Assembly (NCBI RefSeq): GCF_040712315.1
Contig: NC_134023.1
Coordinates: 63,999,257 to 64,063,256 of the forward strand
Source of the DNA: Castanea sativa
Lineage: Eukaryota; Streptophyta; Magnoliopsida; Fagales; Fagaceae
Length of the DNA stretch: 64,000 nucleotides
Direction of reading: 5' to 3'
The translations under genes and the position numbers were made by a program. The notes under the pieces were generated by a model, which was not told the DNA's origin, ran no database searches, and saw nothing but the letters and a program-made list of their open reading frames with translations. This document shows positions 21,287 to 33,850 of this stretch, in pieces (positions within the stretch are counted from its first letter, which is position 1; each line of letters begins with the position of its first letter).

Positions 21287-22645
21287 GCAATAGTTGAAAC
21301 TTGAAAGTTTCTTAAAAAAAAAAAAAAAAAAAAAAGAAAGTTCGCTGAAATTTGAAACTTGAAACATGAAAGATACATGGGAGACCGTGTCAACTAATTA
21401 CTGGAGTACCCAATACGTTTTGAAGTTTGGTAATTATGGTCTGGGCTATGTTTACAAAAAATTTATAAGTTTATTTATGGTTTAAAATTGTCTTAATTAA
21501 ATCAAGAATCTTGTAACTCATATTGTCACCTCTTAATGTTTTTAAGATATCCACAATTTAAATCTCTCATATTTTATTTTAACTATCTAATTATCAACAA
21601 AATAATAAATAAATAAATAAAATAACCTCAATTAATGAGGTTAAGATACAATTATTTAACAAAGTAACAAGTAGGGAGATTCACACAATAATTTTTAAAA
21701 ACTTACTTGTAATGGTTCAATTCGAGCAATACAATCTCAGTGACAAATCTTGATTCATCTTTGGATACAACAGTTGATCTAATTGCTATGTTACTCCTAA
21801 TGCTAAGACTTAACTATGCTATTAAAAAAAAGACTTAGCTATGCTAAAAATAACAAATGTAAATTCTGATCAATCTTCTTTTAAGATCTCCTTTTTTTTA
21901 TGCCAAGAACCTTGTAATTTAATTGACATCTCTCTATTTACAAAATACTTAAAAGTCTAAGGGGAAAGTGTTTGAGTTACAGAGTTAGCAACATTTTGTA
22001 ACTATCTCAAAAAAAAAATATCTCTTTTATATGTATATAATATCTTCAAATTCTTGCCATCATATGAATTTTAGGTTTTATTTTTCAAATAAATAAAATA
22101 TAATAAACAAACACTGCTATTTACTATTTAGTTTTATCTATTAGACTATTTCCACGAATGGTAAAGCATCACATGTAACTGTCTACTATCTTCGATTAAT
22201 CGAGAACAACATGAGACTTGTGACACCCATCAACCCACTTGCCCACCCTTGCTCCTCTCCTACAACCATTAGCAAAGTCATGATTTGACTTGAGCTCAAG
22301 GGGCAAATTTTATAAGTGAGGCACATATGTATACATGTACACATGAACATGTGAGACCATTTTAAATAATAAACTAATCGCTAACTCATGCGATGCACAG
22401 AAAATAAATTTTGAAATATATGTTTAAATACATTGTATTCTCAAAGCTTTTCAAAAGAATATGCATGTTAACAACTTCTGTCCTTTTCAGCTTCATTACA
22501 AAAATATGGGCAACTCGTGTTAGAGAGAGAGAGATTGTACCTATCAAAGTATCTATTTAAACTTCTCTGTTAAAAATATCTATCTATTGGATTCATAATA
22601 ATGCCACAATCCCTACACAATAAATCATATGCTCCAACACTTTGA

Positions 22646-22793
22646 TTACAATGATCCTTTGATGACCACTACTTCTGTCATTAAAGGATCATTTGAATTA
22701 AATTTCTTTGTCCAAGCTTTAACATAAGACTGCATTTCATCTTGAACCACTACCCCCAGAATTGAAGCACCTCGACATTTAAACTTGATGAGT
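22646..22793 (-). pseudogene. Terminal exon-like open segment of an unidentified captured gene
   Basis: After a TTTACAG acceptor, 148 nt give 48 in-frame codons to a TAA, with a protein-like composition (GASILGVVVQDEMQSYVKAW in the middle). I do not recognise the family. It has the same orientation as the Helitron that contains it, which is usual for captured gene pieces. Without a homology search this could be chance. Confidence 0.3.
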
Positions 22794-25094
22794 CTGTAAA
22801 CCAAAACATTTATGTCATACTACTACGTTGCACATGAATTTTTTAATTACTAATTATCCTAGCACAAAAAGATTATTAAAAGTACTTAATCTCAGCATGA
22901 TTCTCCATGTAATATAGCAAAGAAACCATTGGTAGATTATACAATCCTCTCCAACTATCTTATGGGTCTATGCATTTATATTACAAAATCATTCAACTTG
23001 CCTTTATACTGTAAACTTGTAGTTGTTTCTTTCTACAGATTATGCATGAAAAAATGTTACAATTATCTACTTCCTTATAGCATGTTCTAATCAGATCAAC
23101 CACACCATGGATCTCAAAGGTTATATCCTTGACAAATGAAAACAATAACTTGGAAAATGCCCTCATCTCTTATAAACCAATTTTCATTATTGCAGTCTAA
23201 ACATACATTAATTGCCAAGATAAACAGTAAACCAAATGAGAAACTAATAAACTACTTAAAAAACTTCTAGCTTAGTTGTATTATTTCCCATCTCCAAGTC
23301 ACCCAAAGAACCTGTCCTATTAGTGAATAATTCTTCCATTACTTATAAAATTTGTTTAAAGAAGAAGAGAAAGAACTAAATTGTACTACTAACATGCTGC
23401 TAAGTCAACAAAGTTTTTAAGGGTACCACATAGTTCAACTCCTTCCTCATCTTGGATTAATTTAATAACATTATATAAATAAATTATGAACAAAGCATAA
23501 ATGTAATGATTGATTGATGTGCACCAAATCATACCCAACATATAAAATGGAAATTTAAATTTATTTTTCTACCGTATTAGAATCTACTTACAAATCACTC
23601 TAAGACAATTCCTTTATTCGTGTCAAGGATTTTATAAACGATTTGCAATTATGATACCTCATATTTCTAGCCAACTAATTTGTGAAGTTAATTTTTATCA
23701 ACTGAATGTGTCCATTGCATTCATAACTGTGACTAAGAAATAGGAAGTACTAAATAGTTGAACCCATTTCTCTGCAATCTCTCTGTTCTCCCTGTATCCA
23801 TCTGACTTCTACACAATAATCTACACATAAACCTCTCATAAATTAATTGATTTACCTAATAGAGCTGGAGGTTTTGAGATTAGTCTATAGAGATCCTAAT
23901 TTTTGAAAGGTATTAGAATTAATGCATTGAGATACGGAAAACAAAAGGCACAATATTATAGAAAGTAAATTGACCTTCCTCACTATAGTGAAAAAAGCAT
24001 CCCGTGCTCCAAAATAACGTTGAGGCACCCCAACCAATAATTTTCCTTCATATTAAAGTTCAACTTTGACAATTTGCAATCACAAAAGAACCAAATAAAA
24101 TAAAATAAAAAATAAAAAAGAAGAAAGGGCCATTAAATAGTAAATAATCAAGTTGTGTCTCTCTTCAATAACTACTTAAAACCTAAAAGATGGAACATTA
24201 AGGGAAAATCTTAAAGATACAAACTTACCCTTATTGTATGGTCCATAAAAAAAGGAAGAGGTCCCCCCCCCCCCTATTTTTCAAATAGTTTGTCGTAAAT
24301 TTTGAGGGGTGTATTGGCCAAGTCCAATGCAACCTCCATAAAGAGATAGAGAAAGGGAGTACCTTCAATGGCTTTCAAATTTGGTAGTTATTCATCAATG
24401 CCACCACCTCTTTGGCATTGTTACCCTCAGTTCCTGCAAATAAAATCAAATGCACTCAATTTGTATAAAGTAAGAAATGCAAAATATTAAGTACTCTAAA
24501 TGGTACAATGGATTCTACACGGTGACCTTGCCTAATCATATCAAAATATGCCCAAAGGATCGAAAAGCCAAGAGAAAGTACTCAAATTAAAAACTTTCAC
24601 CCTTGACCATAATACTGCTTGCTTTGTAAATCAATTTGCTGTATTCAAATGAAAATATTAAATTAACAAGTGTGATGCTCTCAACATAGCTGTGGCAGCC
24701 ATCCATAATCTTTGGCAATGAATTAATTTAGTATGGACTATTATAAGAGAACCATAATTATCTTTAACAATAATGCCCAAACCTGCATAATTGGTGGCTT
24801 TTCAAAAAAGGTCAGCGCCATTTTCATTTTGAGATGAGGAGAAATAGGTGGCTGCCATTGCCATGTTTTAAGAGCTGCAGTTGTTGGCTAACATTGCAAA
24901 ACCTAAATAGCTAATGGTCTTAGATTGAAATTTTCATATAAAAAATCCAAATTTCATAGAAAATTCCCTAATTTTTGCAATTGAAAATAACCCCCCCCCC
25001 CCTCCCCCAAAAAATGATTAACTGCAACCGAAAAACTAAAACTTACAATTTGCATGGCTGACTTGTTCAGAAAGTGACCAAGTCCTTTGCATTG

Positions 25095-26075
25095 TGTTAG
25101 GACATATGTGGAACTTGTTAGGAACGTCTATCATATAGAATTGGCTATGCACTTTACTTGCAATTTGGTAGATCTAGGATGTGTCTAATACTTCAAAGAA
25201 CAAGAATTCAAGTCAAAGTATTGAAGCCATGCAAATCTATCTAAGAATCAAGTGAAGAAGTGTTGTTCATTAAAGCTCGATAGATAACTCGACAGGTATA
25301 TCTATTGAGATTTAATATGTGATTCTCGACAACTCTTGACAGAAGCTGTATCTATCGAGAATTACGAAATTCAGATTTTCAGATCTATTTTTCACGCATA
25401 TCCAAGCTATTTGTGTAGGGTTTCTTTTCTCACAATCCTAAACATATATAAGGATTGTTTTAAGGGCCGTCTAAGGTGATGCAACTTGATGCAAAGTGAT
25501 TATTCACTCAAATTGTGACCGGAGACAATTTGCCCTAGTTCATCTTTCTCTTGTAGAAGCCGCTGTGTCTTTGCGTCGAGGGTTTTGTAACCAATGAGCT
25601 TCTTGATCTTCATCGTTTAGATGAACTGAAGAAATTTGTAGCCAACATCTTTCTCAAGTTGGTGTGTTAGTCACGTACCTAGATCCGTGCATCGATTGGT
25701 TAGTCACATACTAGAAGCCGTGCACTGAAAGGAGAGATTGTCACTACATTACAAGTCCAATTATGTATTAGGATAAGGGTTCAACTGTAGGTTGATATAA
25801 GGTATTGAGATTCCTTTACTTGTAACTGCTTGTTTTGATAATAGTGGATTCTCGGAAGTGGTGACCTTAAATTCACCTAATGGAGTTTTGCCTCGGTGGT
25901 TTTTCCCATTCGTAAACAAATCACCCATGTCAAATTTATTTTCGCTGCATTTAGTTATTTGGTGATTTATTTGTGCTACCATGCGTATTGTATGAAATTG
26001 AATCTAATTAATTAACTTGGCTAATTATAAACTGGTTAAATTTACCTAAGGGGTCAATACATTCTTGGCCTATCA
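25095..26075. mobile_element. Solo LTR (family 1) nested in the Helitron-like element
   Basis: 981 bp, TGTTAGGACATATG..GGCCTATCA, with an exact 5-bp duplication CATTG (25090-25094, 26076-26080). Homologous to the solo LTR at 56752-57710 over most of its length (shared AATACTTCAAAGAACA, TAGGGTTTCTTTTCTCACAA, GGTTTTGTAACCAA). No internal retroelement genes, so it is a recombination remnant. Confidence 0.85.
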
Positions 26076-26166
26076 CATTGAAATAGCATCCATGAGGTTT
26101 AGAACAAACCACCATCTAAAATCTCACTTGCAATGTTATATTAAGCAGCAAATGAAGGACTCATGA

Positions 26167-26168
<2 letters not shown>

Positions 26169-26216
<48 letters not shown>
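26169..26216. repeat. (TA)n microsatellite
   Basis: About 24 near-perfect TA units. Confidence 0.85.
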
Positions 26217-26220
<4 letters not shown>

Positions 26221-28973
26221 GATATGATTTGTTAATTTGATGGACCCAACTTACCAAAAGTTGGCAACTGAATTCCCCATGAAAACTTGTTAGGCCTAAC
26301 CTTTTAGAAGCCAATCAACATTGAACAATTTGCACTAATGATTGAAGTTATGGAAAATAATGGTTTTGGGAAATTAAGATGTCAAAGACCCAAGATGAAA
26401 TTATTTATCATTTAACTAAAAAGGCTTATAAGATTGATCAGTTTGAAGAGGACATTACCTGTACTCTAAGAATTGGAGGTAGAATATGCATAACCATACC
26501 AGATGGTGGATTTGATTGTAAGGCATGCGAGTGCTTTGTGATCAACTTCACATCCAATTTCTATTACAAATCTCAACCACATCTTACATGAAATTCACCT
26601 GAACAAAAAGCAACCAAAACACCAAAACATTTACAAATTCCTATAAAGTATATGCACCCTAAAAACCAAAGCTAATCAACACTGGAACCCTTCACTTACT
26701 AACCCAATAACTTTTGAGTGTAAATATGCTTTATTAACAGAAAATTTTTAAAAAAAATCCCAAAGCCAAAGTATACCTATAAAAAACAGCAAAAACCATT
26801 CAAATGAAACCCAAATAACTCAACGTAACAAAGTTTTTAGACTTTTAAGGGAGAGAAAGTAACAATTAGATAGCAAGGACCAAGGCCACACAAACCCAAT
26901 TGGCAAACACAAATTGAATATACCAATATGAATATATATGTAGAGCTTACATAGGTCAATCTCAGATACATATACTTGAATAAAACCAAAACATTAAAAA
27001 GAAAACCAAACTTCCAAAGAACTAATTTTGATAACACAATTGACAACAAAATTTAAAAGAAATATGTAAATAGCATTGCACATGCATAAGCAATTAGGTT
27101 CAACACATCCAATCCAAAGTTCAATTTAAGCATTTCTTCAGACACTTGTGCGGAATTAAGAAACCAAAGAAAAAAATAGAATTCCAAAAGTTGAGAAACT
27201 AAATAAAATAACAATATAATTGAAAACCCAAAAGGATTAAAAAAATGAAACGTGGATGTTCCAATACCAAAGAGAGAGAGGGAGAAAGATTAGGTATTGT
27301 TGTCATGATGTACGTACCTTTCTCCATATTCATCTAGCCAATCTGATTGCTAGATGATGTTGTTGAAGCTCTTGGTGATGAGCTCTTTAATTGTGTATTC
27401 ATGGCAATGCAAGGTTGAAAGATAAGTAGAATGGAAAAATTAAAAACAAAACTAAAAGATACATGAAGACCGTAAAAAATTCACCTTGCGTTAAATACCC
27501 TACCTTTGGTTTTTCTGAAACGGCAGCAACTGAAAGGGCTTGAACATCTAGAGGAAGGAAGGGTCGTGATAATAGAAGAGGGAGAGCCCTGGCATTATGA
27601 ATTTAAAGTCTGAACTTTGAAGATTTGAAACTGTCTTTGGAAGAGAGAGAGGCTGTCGTTAGCAAGCTTGAAACCGCAAAAACAGAAAGGGTTTTTTGCA
27701 AAATTACGTAAAAACCGTTCGGCTGGGTTTGGGCTTTATGGTGGACAACATATAGGTTTAGGCTTTATGCTAGTCATCATTAATGTGAGTTGCATGTCTA
27801 TAATTAAAGTTACGAAGATTGGGATATATATGGTGGAGATAAGGTTGGGCATTTTTCTTTTATTATTATTTTAAAATTTAGGAAAATCATTTTAAATTAT
27901 AAGTGAAATTTAGAAAAAATGTTGGTAATAACATGGCTACTGATGTGGCTCAATGAGAGTGTATCAACATTAATATTACGTTTCAGCTTTTAGTATTATA
28001 TATAGATATAAATATGAATAAGCAATTGTTTTCATCTTTTTTTTTCTTTTGCTGAAAACATTTTACATCAAAACAAACAAAACATAAGTAATTTTATATC
28101 AAGAAAATCTCTCTAATTTTCCTACAACAAGATTAACAAATGTCATTAGAACTTATGTACTATTCTTGGTAAAAAAAACTAATTACATTTGACAAAAAAT
28201 TAGATTAGGTCTAGCATATTTGGGTGTCGAACTAAAATGAGATATTATTCCTAATATCATTTCCCTGTTTTTGATGGTCAAGTCAACTCAAGATGACTTG
28301 TATTTTATCACGTATGAAAAAAAACACTACCAAACATATTTTTTAACATTGTTTTGTATTTCTTTCCATATAAATTAGAGAATAAAGAAAACACTCAAAA
28401 ATAAAAGTTTGAATAATACATAAATCCTTAAATCTAATATATAGTTTTTTGATCCAGTAATTCCACAACAAAATAAAAATAAACACATACACATACACTA
28501 GTTATACATAAAATAAAGTAAGATCACATGTAAAAATGATTAAATATATAGTTATAATAATTAAATATAGCAAGCTAGATAAACAAAAAAAATTCTAAAA
28601 AAAAAGATAAACAAAAAAAAGTAGTATATAATTATGAATAAAATTTATATTGACCTTATGGGAAAAAAAAATAACTACACAATTTTAGTTGTAAATCCAA
28701 TATTGAAAATATTTGCATTTGAAAATCACACGTCAAACAGTCAACAAGTAATATAATTAGGATTTTTATTTATTTACCATATAAAGATCTAATATAATAT
28801 AGAGGCTTGGCAAATGGATCACATCGGGTCAAGTTTGGGTTTGATTAGGTGGGGTCGGATCAAAATCGAGTGCAGGTCAAAATAAAAACGAATTATTATT
28901 CTTAATTATTACTCATACCATTTTTTGAACGAAATATGAATTCAAATTTCCACTAAGTCTACCAAGAATCATG

Positions 28974-29814
28974 CAGGCCGGCCCTAGGCTTAGGCCAATT
29001 AGGCCATTGCCTGGGCCCCTTACTAGAGAAGGCCTCAAATTTGGGGGCAAATTTATTTATTTATTTATTATATATAAATATTTATGGGGAGATATTAAAA
29101 CATTTTAGTTTACATTTTTTTTTCACTATTAAGAAGGCTCAAAAAATTAAGTAATGCTAGAAATCGAGATAAAACAAATTTAAATAAATAGGTATTACAA
29201 ATAGACATGTTACTAATCACAAGTAATTCAAATAGGAAAATATTATAAATATTAAAAATTTTACTATATAACTTTTATTTATTTAATTATTTTTATACGG
29301 GATAAAAATTATACTCTAACTTAATTTAAATGTATATGTATGCGAAACTCTCATAAAGAGACTTAAATCTCGGTCATTGCCCCCACATTTCATAAGAACT
29401 TATACTTGTAGAGTAATCATTGCCCCAAGGGTGTGTGGTGATCTCCATAACTTTTATAATTTGACGTGACAATAAATATGATAGGTAGATTTTAACAAAT
29501 TATTGAATGCATTTTTGAATAAATATTTGTGATTAATTATATATCTTTTTAATTCTCATGTTGTAAATTTTATAATATTTCTAGTATTTTTGTAAGCCTC
29601 ATGTCATTGATCACATTTATTACAACACCAGTTTGTAATAAAATTTGTTATAACTTTAGCATTTTCTATAATAAAAAAATTATATTAAAGAGTAAAAAGA
29701 ATGGATTTAAAAAAATTATTATAGAAAGTGTTAGTTAAATATTATTTAAGTGATAACATAAAGGCCACATTTGAAAATTTTGCCTTAGCCTCTAAAACGC
29801 TTGGATTGGCCATG
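28974..29814. mobile_element. Non-autonomous hAT-like element, sister of the 7290 copy
   Basis: 841 bp with an exact 8-bp duplication GAATCATG (28966-28973, 29815-29822). The left end CAGGCCGGCCCTAGGCTTAG is the same as at 7290; the right end is ACGCTTGGATTGGCCATG. No transposase. Confidence 0.8.
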
Positions 29815-29822
29815 GAATCATG

Positions 29823-31300
29823 GAGATGGTTGCAGAAGTTTGCTCAAGCGCTTATGCTAAGAAAGTATTATGGAAATCGGTCCTGGTCATATAGTTTAGT
29901 GCAGACTACGTGTGGACTTTCAAAGGTCCTAACCATGGATACGAGTGGAAATTAATCTATGGACTTTCAATTCTTTACCATATTGAATTTCAGAAACTAA
30001 CGTTGGCTTTCCAAGGTCATTACTTCTTCTCAATTCTCATGAAGTTGAAACCTGAGACTATCTTCAAATTTTCCAACGTCATTCAAACATAAAATTAAAA
30101 GAGAATTTAAAAAAAAAATTAATTAATTAGAAGTGACAATTTATGTTAGCGGGTCGTATGTGTATCATAAAATATATTCAAATACGTAGTTTAAATCTAA
30201 ATTGAAGTTAATAAAATTCTTTTGGTAAGCTAAATACGAACTTAAGGAGATCATCATTGTATATATATGTAAAGGGATTTGTGTTGGTGTTAAAATTGAA
30301 CTAAATAAAAACAATAAAAACAATATATGTGTTTTGGAAAGAGCTTTAATACTAGTTGAAACCTAAAGATTGAACAAATTTTAGCCATCTAAACTAACCA
30401 ACCCACAAACCATTTTTTTATGTTTTTAAAAAAATATTTATGTTTAAAGATTAAAACAAAGAAACTAAAGTTCTTTTTTTTTTTTTTGTGGGGTTCTCAT
30501 CTTTGATCTTCCTCTCTTTTCTTTTCTTTTTTTCCATTTTTGTTGAAAATCAAAAGTCACCTCCATAAATTTAAAAGAAAAATTACTATTCGACATACTT
30601 ACTCCTTTTGAGGTGAACTTGATTAATCATCTAAATTAATCAAAAGTATAATTATACTTTTATCCTATTTATATTTTTTATTATGCCCAAAAAATCAATG
30701 AAAGAAAATAAAATCTCTCAAATGAGGACCAAGACAAACAATACCTATCAGAGAGAAGAAAAATTTTACCGACATTTTGACAAAGCCAAACTGAACAGAA
30801 AAGAACAGAACATATATAGCTACTTTCAAGTTTCAACTTCCAAGTCTCAAACAGACACAAAACGTGTTAACTTAAACCATCTTAACTCTGATAGCTCAGT
30901 TTTGAGTTCTGGGTTTCACTTCTCTGCAATGGAATGAGTCTCGTTTCCACTACGTACAATCAGCTAGGTACGTGGTAACACTGACAATTAGGCCATGCCA
31001 CGTCACCAGAGACGATACTCTTTGCTCTTTCTGATTGGAGGATGGTGTCTAATTGTAGAGAGACTAATTGATTGTGGTTGTAGGGAATCATCCTTTTATG
31101 TCCGTCGGTTTTGTGGGGACTAGTGCATGAAATGGACAATAATAATTAATAAATATTCACCTTTTCTTTGCTTTCTTGCTTTCCTTTTTATTCCCTTTTG
31201 ATTTTGTTTTTTTTTTTTTACTCTTAAAAAGATTTGAACAGAAAAAAAAAAAAAAAAGGACCATGATTTTTTTTAGTAGAGTTTGTGGTGTATTTTGTGT
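29823..31300. other. Intergenic, no recognised gene
   Basis: AT-rich with poly-A/T runs. Short open frames (for example 30683-30937) have no recognisable domain, and their context gives no promoter or splice support. Confidence 0.5.
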
Positions 31301-32196
31301 TAAAAGTAAAACCCCATTCTTTTTTTCTTATGTGCATGTGTATGTTTGTTTATAAAAATTTATTAAAAACAAATACTATAACAAAACTTGGCCAAGAAAA
31401 ATTAAAAGGCACTACTATAACTCTTTTAATATTTAAAAAAAATTCATTTGAGATTTGTTTCAATATATTTACAACTATGGCATGATATAATTTTAAATTT
31501 AAGAAGATAACTTTTAACATAACTTTAATTTTTTGTTATATTATATCTATTGTCAATATGAAATTCAACAATAAGATTACCTAATAACCTTATAATTCCT
31601 TGAATAACCTTATAATTCACAAGGATGGAAGAGTTTAGTTTAGGTGGCACTACTTTGTTTTTCGTTTTACTTCCTCTTAGTTAGGTAGCCCTCTAGTGAG
31701 AACAAATATCTAAAATTGATAAAATAAACTTCTAACTTTTTCCTTATTTTCTTTTGAGATTTGGATTGCATTTGGTGCTTCCTTACATTTGATGTGACAC
31801 AAATATAACATGTGTTTAAAATTGACCATGTGTTTATCTTGTATCTCGTCTAGATGAAAGTTTTGTTTCTATCTTTTACTTTCATAGTTCTTTCCTTGAA
31901 TTTCTTTTTATGTATAAAGGGATGGGAGAAAACGCAAAACAAAACTTGACCAAGAAGGCAAGAAATTTACAATCATGGTCGGATTTGATACAACTTTAGA
32001 CTAAAGATGATAGCTTTAATCATTATTTTTCTAGCTTATATGTGAGATTTTAACTTAATTTTTTGTTATATTTTATTCATTGTTAATATAAAAATTTAAC
32101 AATAACATTACCTAATAAACTTAACCTTTACGAGTGGGGCACGAGTTTGGTTTGGTTTAGGTGGCCGTATCTTGTTTTACCTTTTATGTCCTCTTA

Positions 32197-33229
32197 GAGC
32201 ATTCACAGCAGTGGAGCTAAATAGCTATATTGCTATTTTAGCTCCACTCAAACCACAAAATGCCATACACAGCAGTGGAGGCAAAGCTAAATTTTTTTAG
32301 CTTTGCGCTACAGTGCTCATGTATCACTACATGAGCACTGTAGCTGAAAGTTATAAAAAAAAAATACTATTTTATTCTGCTGGTGATTAAAAAACAATTC
32401 TTCACTCCTTTGCGTTTTTCATTTCACACTGAACTCTTTTTTCTTCATACTCTCCTCCGGAAAGCATCTCCATTTCACTCTCTCCTTCAGTTTCTCTTCA
32501 CAGTCCCTCTCTGAGCTCACCGCCACCGCCGCCGACGCCGTCTTCTCGCTTCAGTCACTCCGCCGCCGACGCCGTCTTCTCTCTTCCCTCTCTGAGACCC
32601 ACGCCGATCAGCTGAGACCCACGCCGACGCCGTCGATAAGGTCTGGACCGTCGAGCTTCGCCGCCGATAAGGTCTGGATCGTCGAGCCTCGCCGCCGATA
32701 ACTTCTGGATCGTCGAGCTTCGCCGCCGATAACTTCTGGATCGTCGATCTTCATCGCCGACCCATCTCTCCCAGTCCTCCATTTCACCGCCGATCCTCAT
32801 TCTCATCGCCCACGTCACTGTCTCATGCCGCCGACCCATCTCGCCCAGTCCTCCATCTCACCGTCGATCTCCATCGGCACCGCCTTCATCGGATTCAAGA
32901 ACGCCGCGGATTTCATGGCGTGGCTATGGCTGGATTTGTGATTTGTGTGGGTTTGTTGGTGTGATTTGTGCTGATGGTTTTTTTCTGTGATCTTGGTTGG
33001 TTGGCAGTGGTGGTGGATCGGTTTGTGGAGTTTTTTTGTTTTGTGTTTGTATTATTTTATTGTAATAGAAATATTATTTTATTGTAATGTTTATATTATT
33101 TTATTGTGTTGAAAGCTAAAATAGATGCACTGCTGCAGCATGTTTTGTAAAGTGTATAGGTAAAATAGATAAAGTAACTTTTTGTATAGCTAAATTGCTA
33201 AAATTTTAGATCCACTGCTGTGAATGCTC
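32197..33229. mobile_element. PIF/Harbinger-like non-autonomous element with captured GC-rich sequence
   Basis: 1033 bp with perfect 19-bp terminal inverted repeats GAGCATTCACAGCAGTGGA and TTA duplications (32194-32196, 33230-33232). A subterminal hairpin lies at about 32308-32345 (CTACAGTGCTCATGT and its complement). The interior (about 32450-32940) is strikingly GC-rich and includes a 31-bp tandem repeat. No transposase was seen. The TTA site and GAGCATTC-type ends fit PIF/Harbinger MITE-like elements. Confidence 0.8.
32635..32758. repeat. 31-bp tandem repeat, four units
   Basis: Four units of GATAAGGTCTGGACCGTCGA.. type, ending CGCCGCC, each exactly 31 bp. They lie in the GC-rich cargo of the Harbinger-like element. 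31 is not a multiple of three, so it does not encode a fixed peptide repeat. Confidence 0.85.
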
Positions 33230-33850
33230 TTAGCTAGCTAGGCAACCCACTAGCGGAAATGAATATCTAAAATAGATAGAAGAAACTACTAATATTTTCT
33301 TTTCTTTCCTTTGGGGTTTGGAATGCATTCATTGCCCATTATTTATCATACATGACACGTACGTGACACGAACGTGACGTATGTTCAAGGTGTTAGTTTT
33401 GTATAGGGTGCTAGATGAAACTTTTTTTTTTTTTTTTTTTACCTCAACTTTCCTCTTTCCCTAAAAAGGGAGGGCACAAAAACACAAAACAAAAGGAAAA
33501 AAAACAAGCAAAACAAATCTTGACCAAGAAAAATAGAAAGGGCATTACTATATCCTTACCTTAATTTAATGGATCAACACATATAGAAATCAACTTGTCC
33601 TCCCTTTCTAATTCCTGTAAGATAGGTTCCCATTTGAGGGATAGCCTTACAAGTGAATGGTGTTGAAACCTAGCTCTATATAAGAATCAACTTTAGACTT
33701 AAGGTTAGAACTTTAATCTAGATTTTTTTTTCTTGCTTATTTGTGAGATTTTAACTTCTTTTTTTTTTTTTTGTATTTTGTTTATTGCTAATAAGAAAAT
33801 TTAGCATTAACATCACCTACTAATCTTAACCTTTACAAATGAAGACAAAT

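Larger units (their letters stand above)
22374..28006 (-). mobile_element. Non-autonomous Helitron-like element carrying gene-like exons and a nested solo LTR
   Basis: 5.6 kb present in copy B and absent from copy A (compare 19900-19915). Read on minus it starts TCTATATATAATACTAAAAG (right edge 28006), the usual plant Helitron 5' end. It ends with a hairpin-like CTGTGCATCGCATGAG and GCGATTAG before T (left edge 22374), similar to the plant Helitron 3' end but with CTAG changed to TTAG. It has no target duplication, as expected for Helitrons. No Rep/helicase frame was seen. An extra 12 bp lies between the right end and the flank. Exon-like pieces occur at 22646-22793 and about 27310-27680. Confidence 0.6.
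20815..28800. repeat. Local tandem duplication, copy B (interrupted by a MITE and a Helitron-like element)
   Basis: Pieces 20815-22373 and 28007-28800 match copy A in the same order and orientation. It carries the empty site of the Tat insertion (CCTAATGCTAAGACTTAAC near 21800), where the retroelement is absent and CTAAG occurs once. Confidence 0.75.
31440..33850. repeat. Three diverged local direct repeats of about 0.5 kb
   Basis: Units start near 31440, 31926 and 33471. Each has a GTGAGATTTTAACTT-like stretch, a TTTGTTATATT..TATTGTTAAT-like stretch, and AACAATAA-ATTACCTAATAA (31565, 32098, 33803). Unit 1 provides the empty TTA site (31677-31679) of the Harbinger-like insertion in unit 2. 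Confidence 0.6.

Noticed and set aside
26379..26591. 70-codon open frame on plus
   Set aside because: No recognisable domain; the opposite strand has an exon-like stretch with a donor (CAG|GTAATG) in the same interval, and neither is supported by homology.
29728..29955. 75-codon open frame on plus
   Set aside because: It starts inside the hAT-like element and runs through its right end and target duplication, so it is a chance fusion.
32555..32839. Arg/Ser-rich 94-codon open frame on minus
   Set aside because: Created by the 31-bp GC-rich tandem repeat in a non-autonomous transposon.
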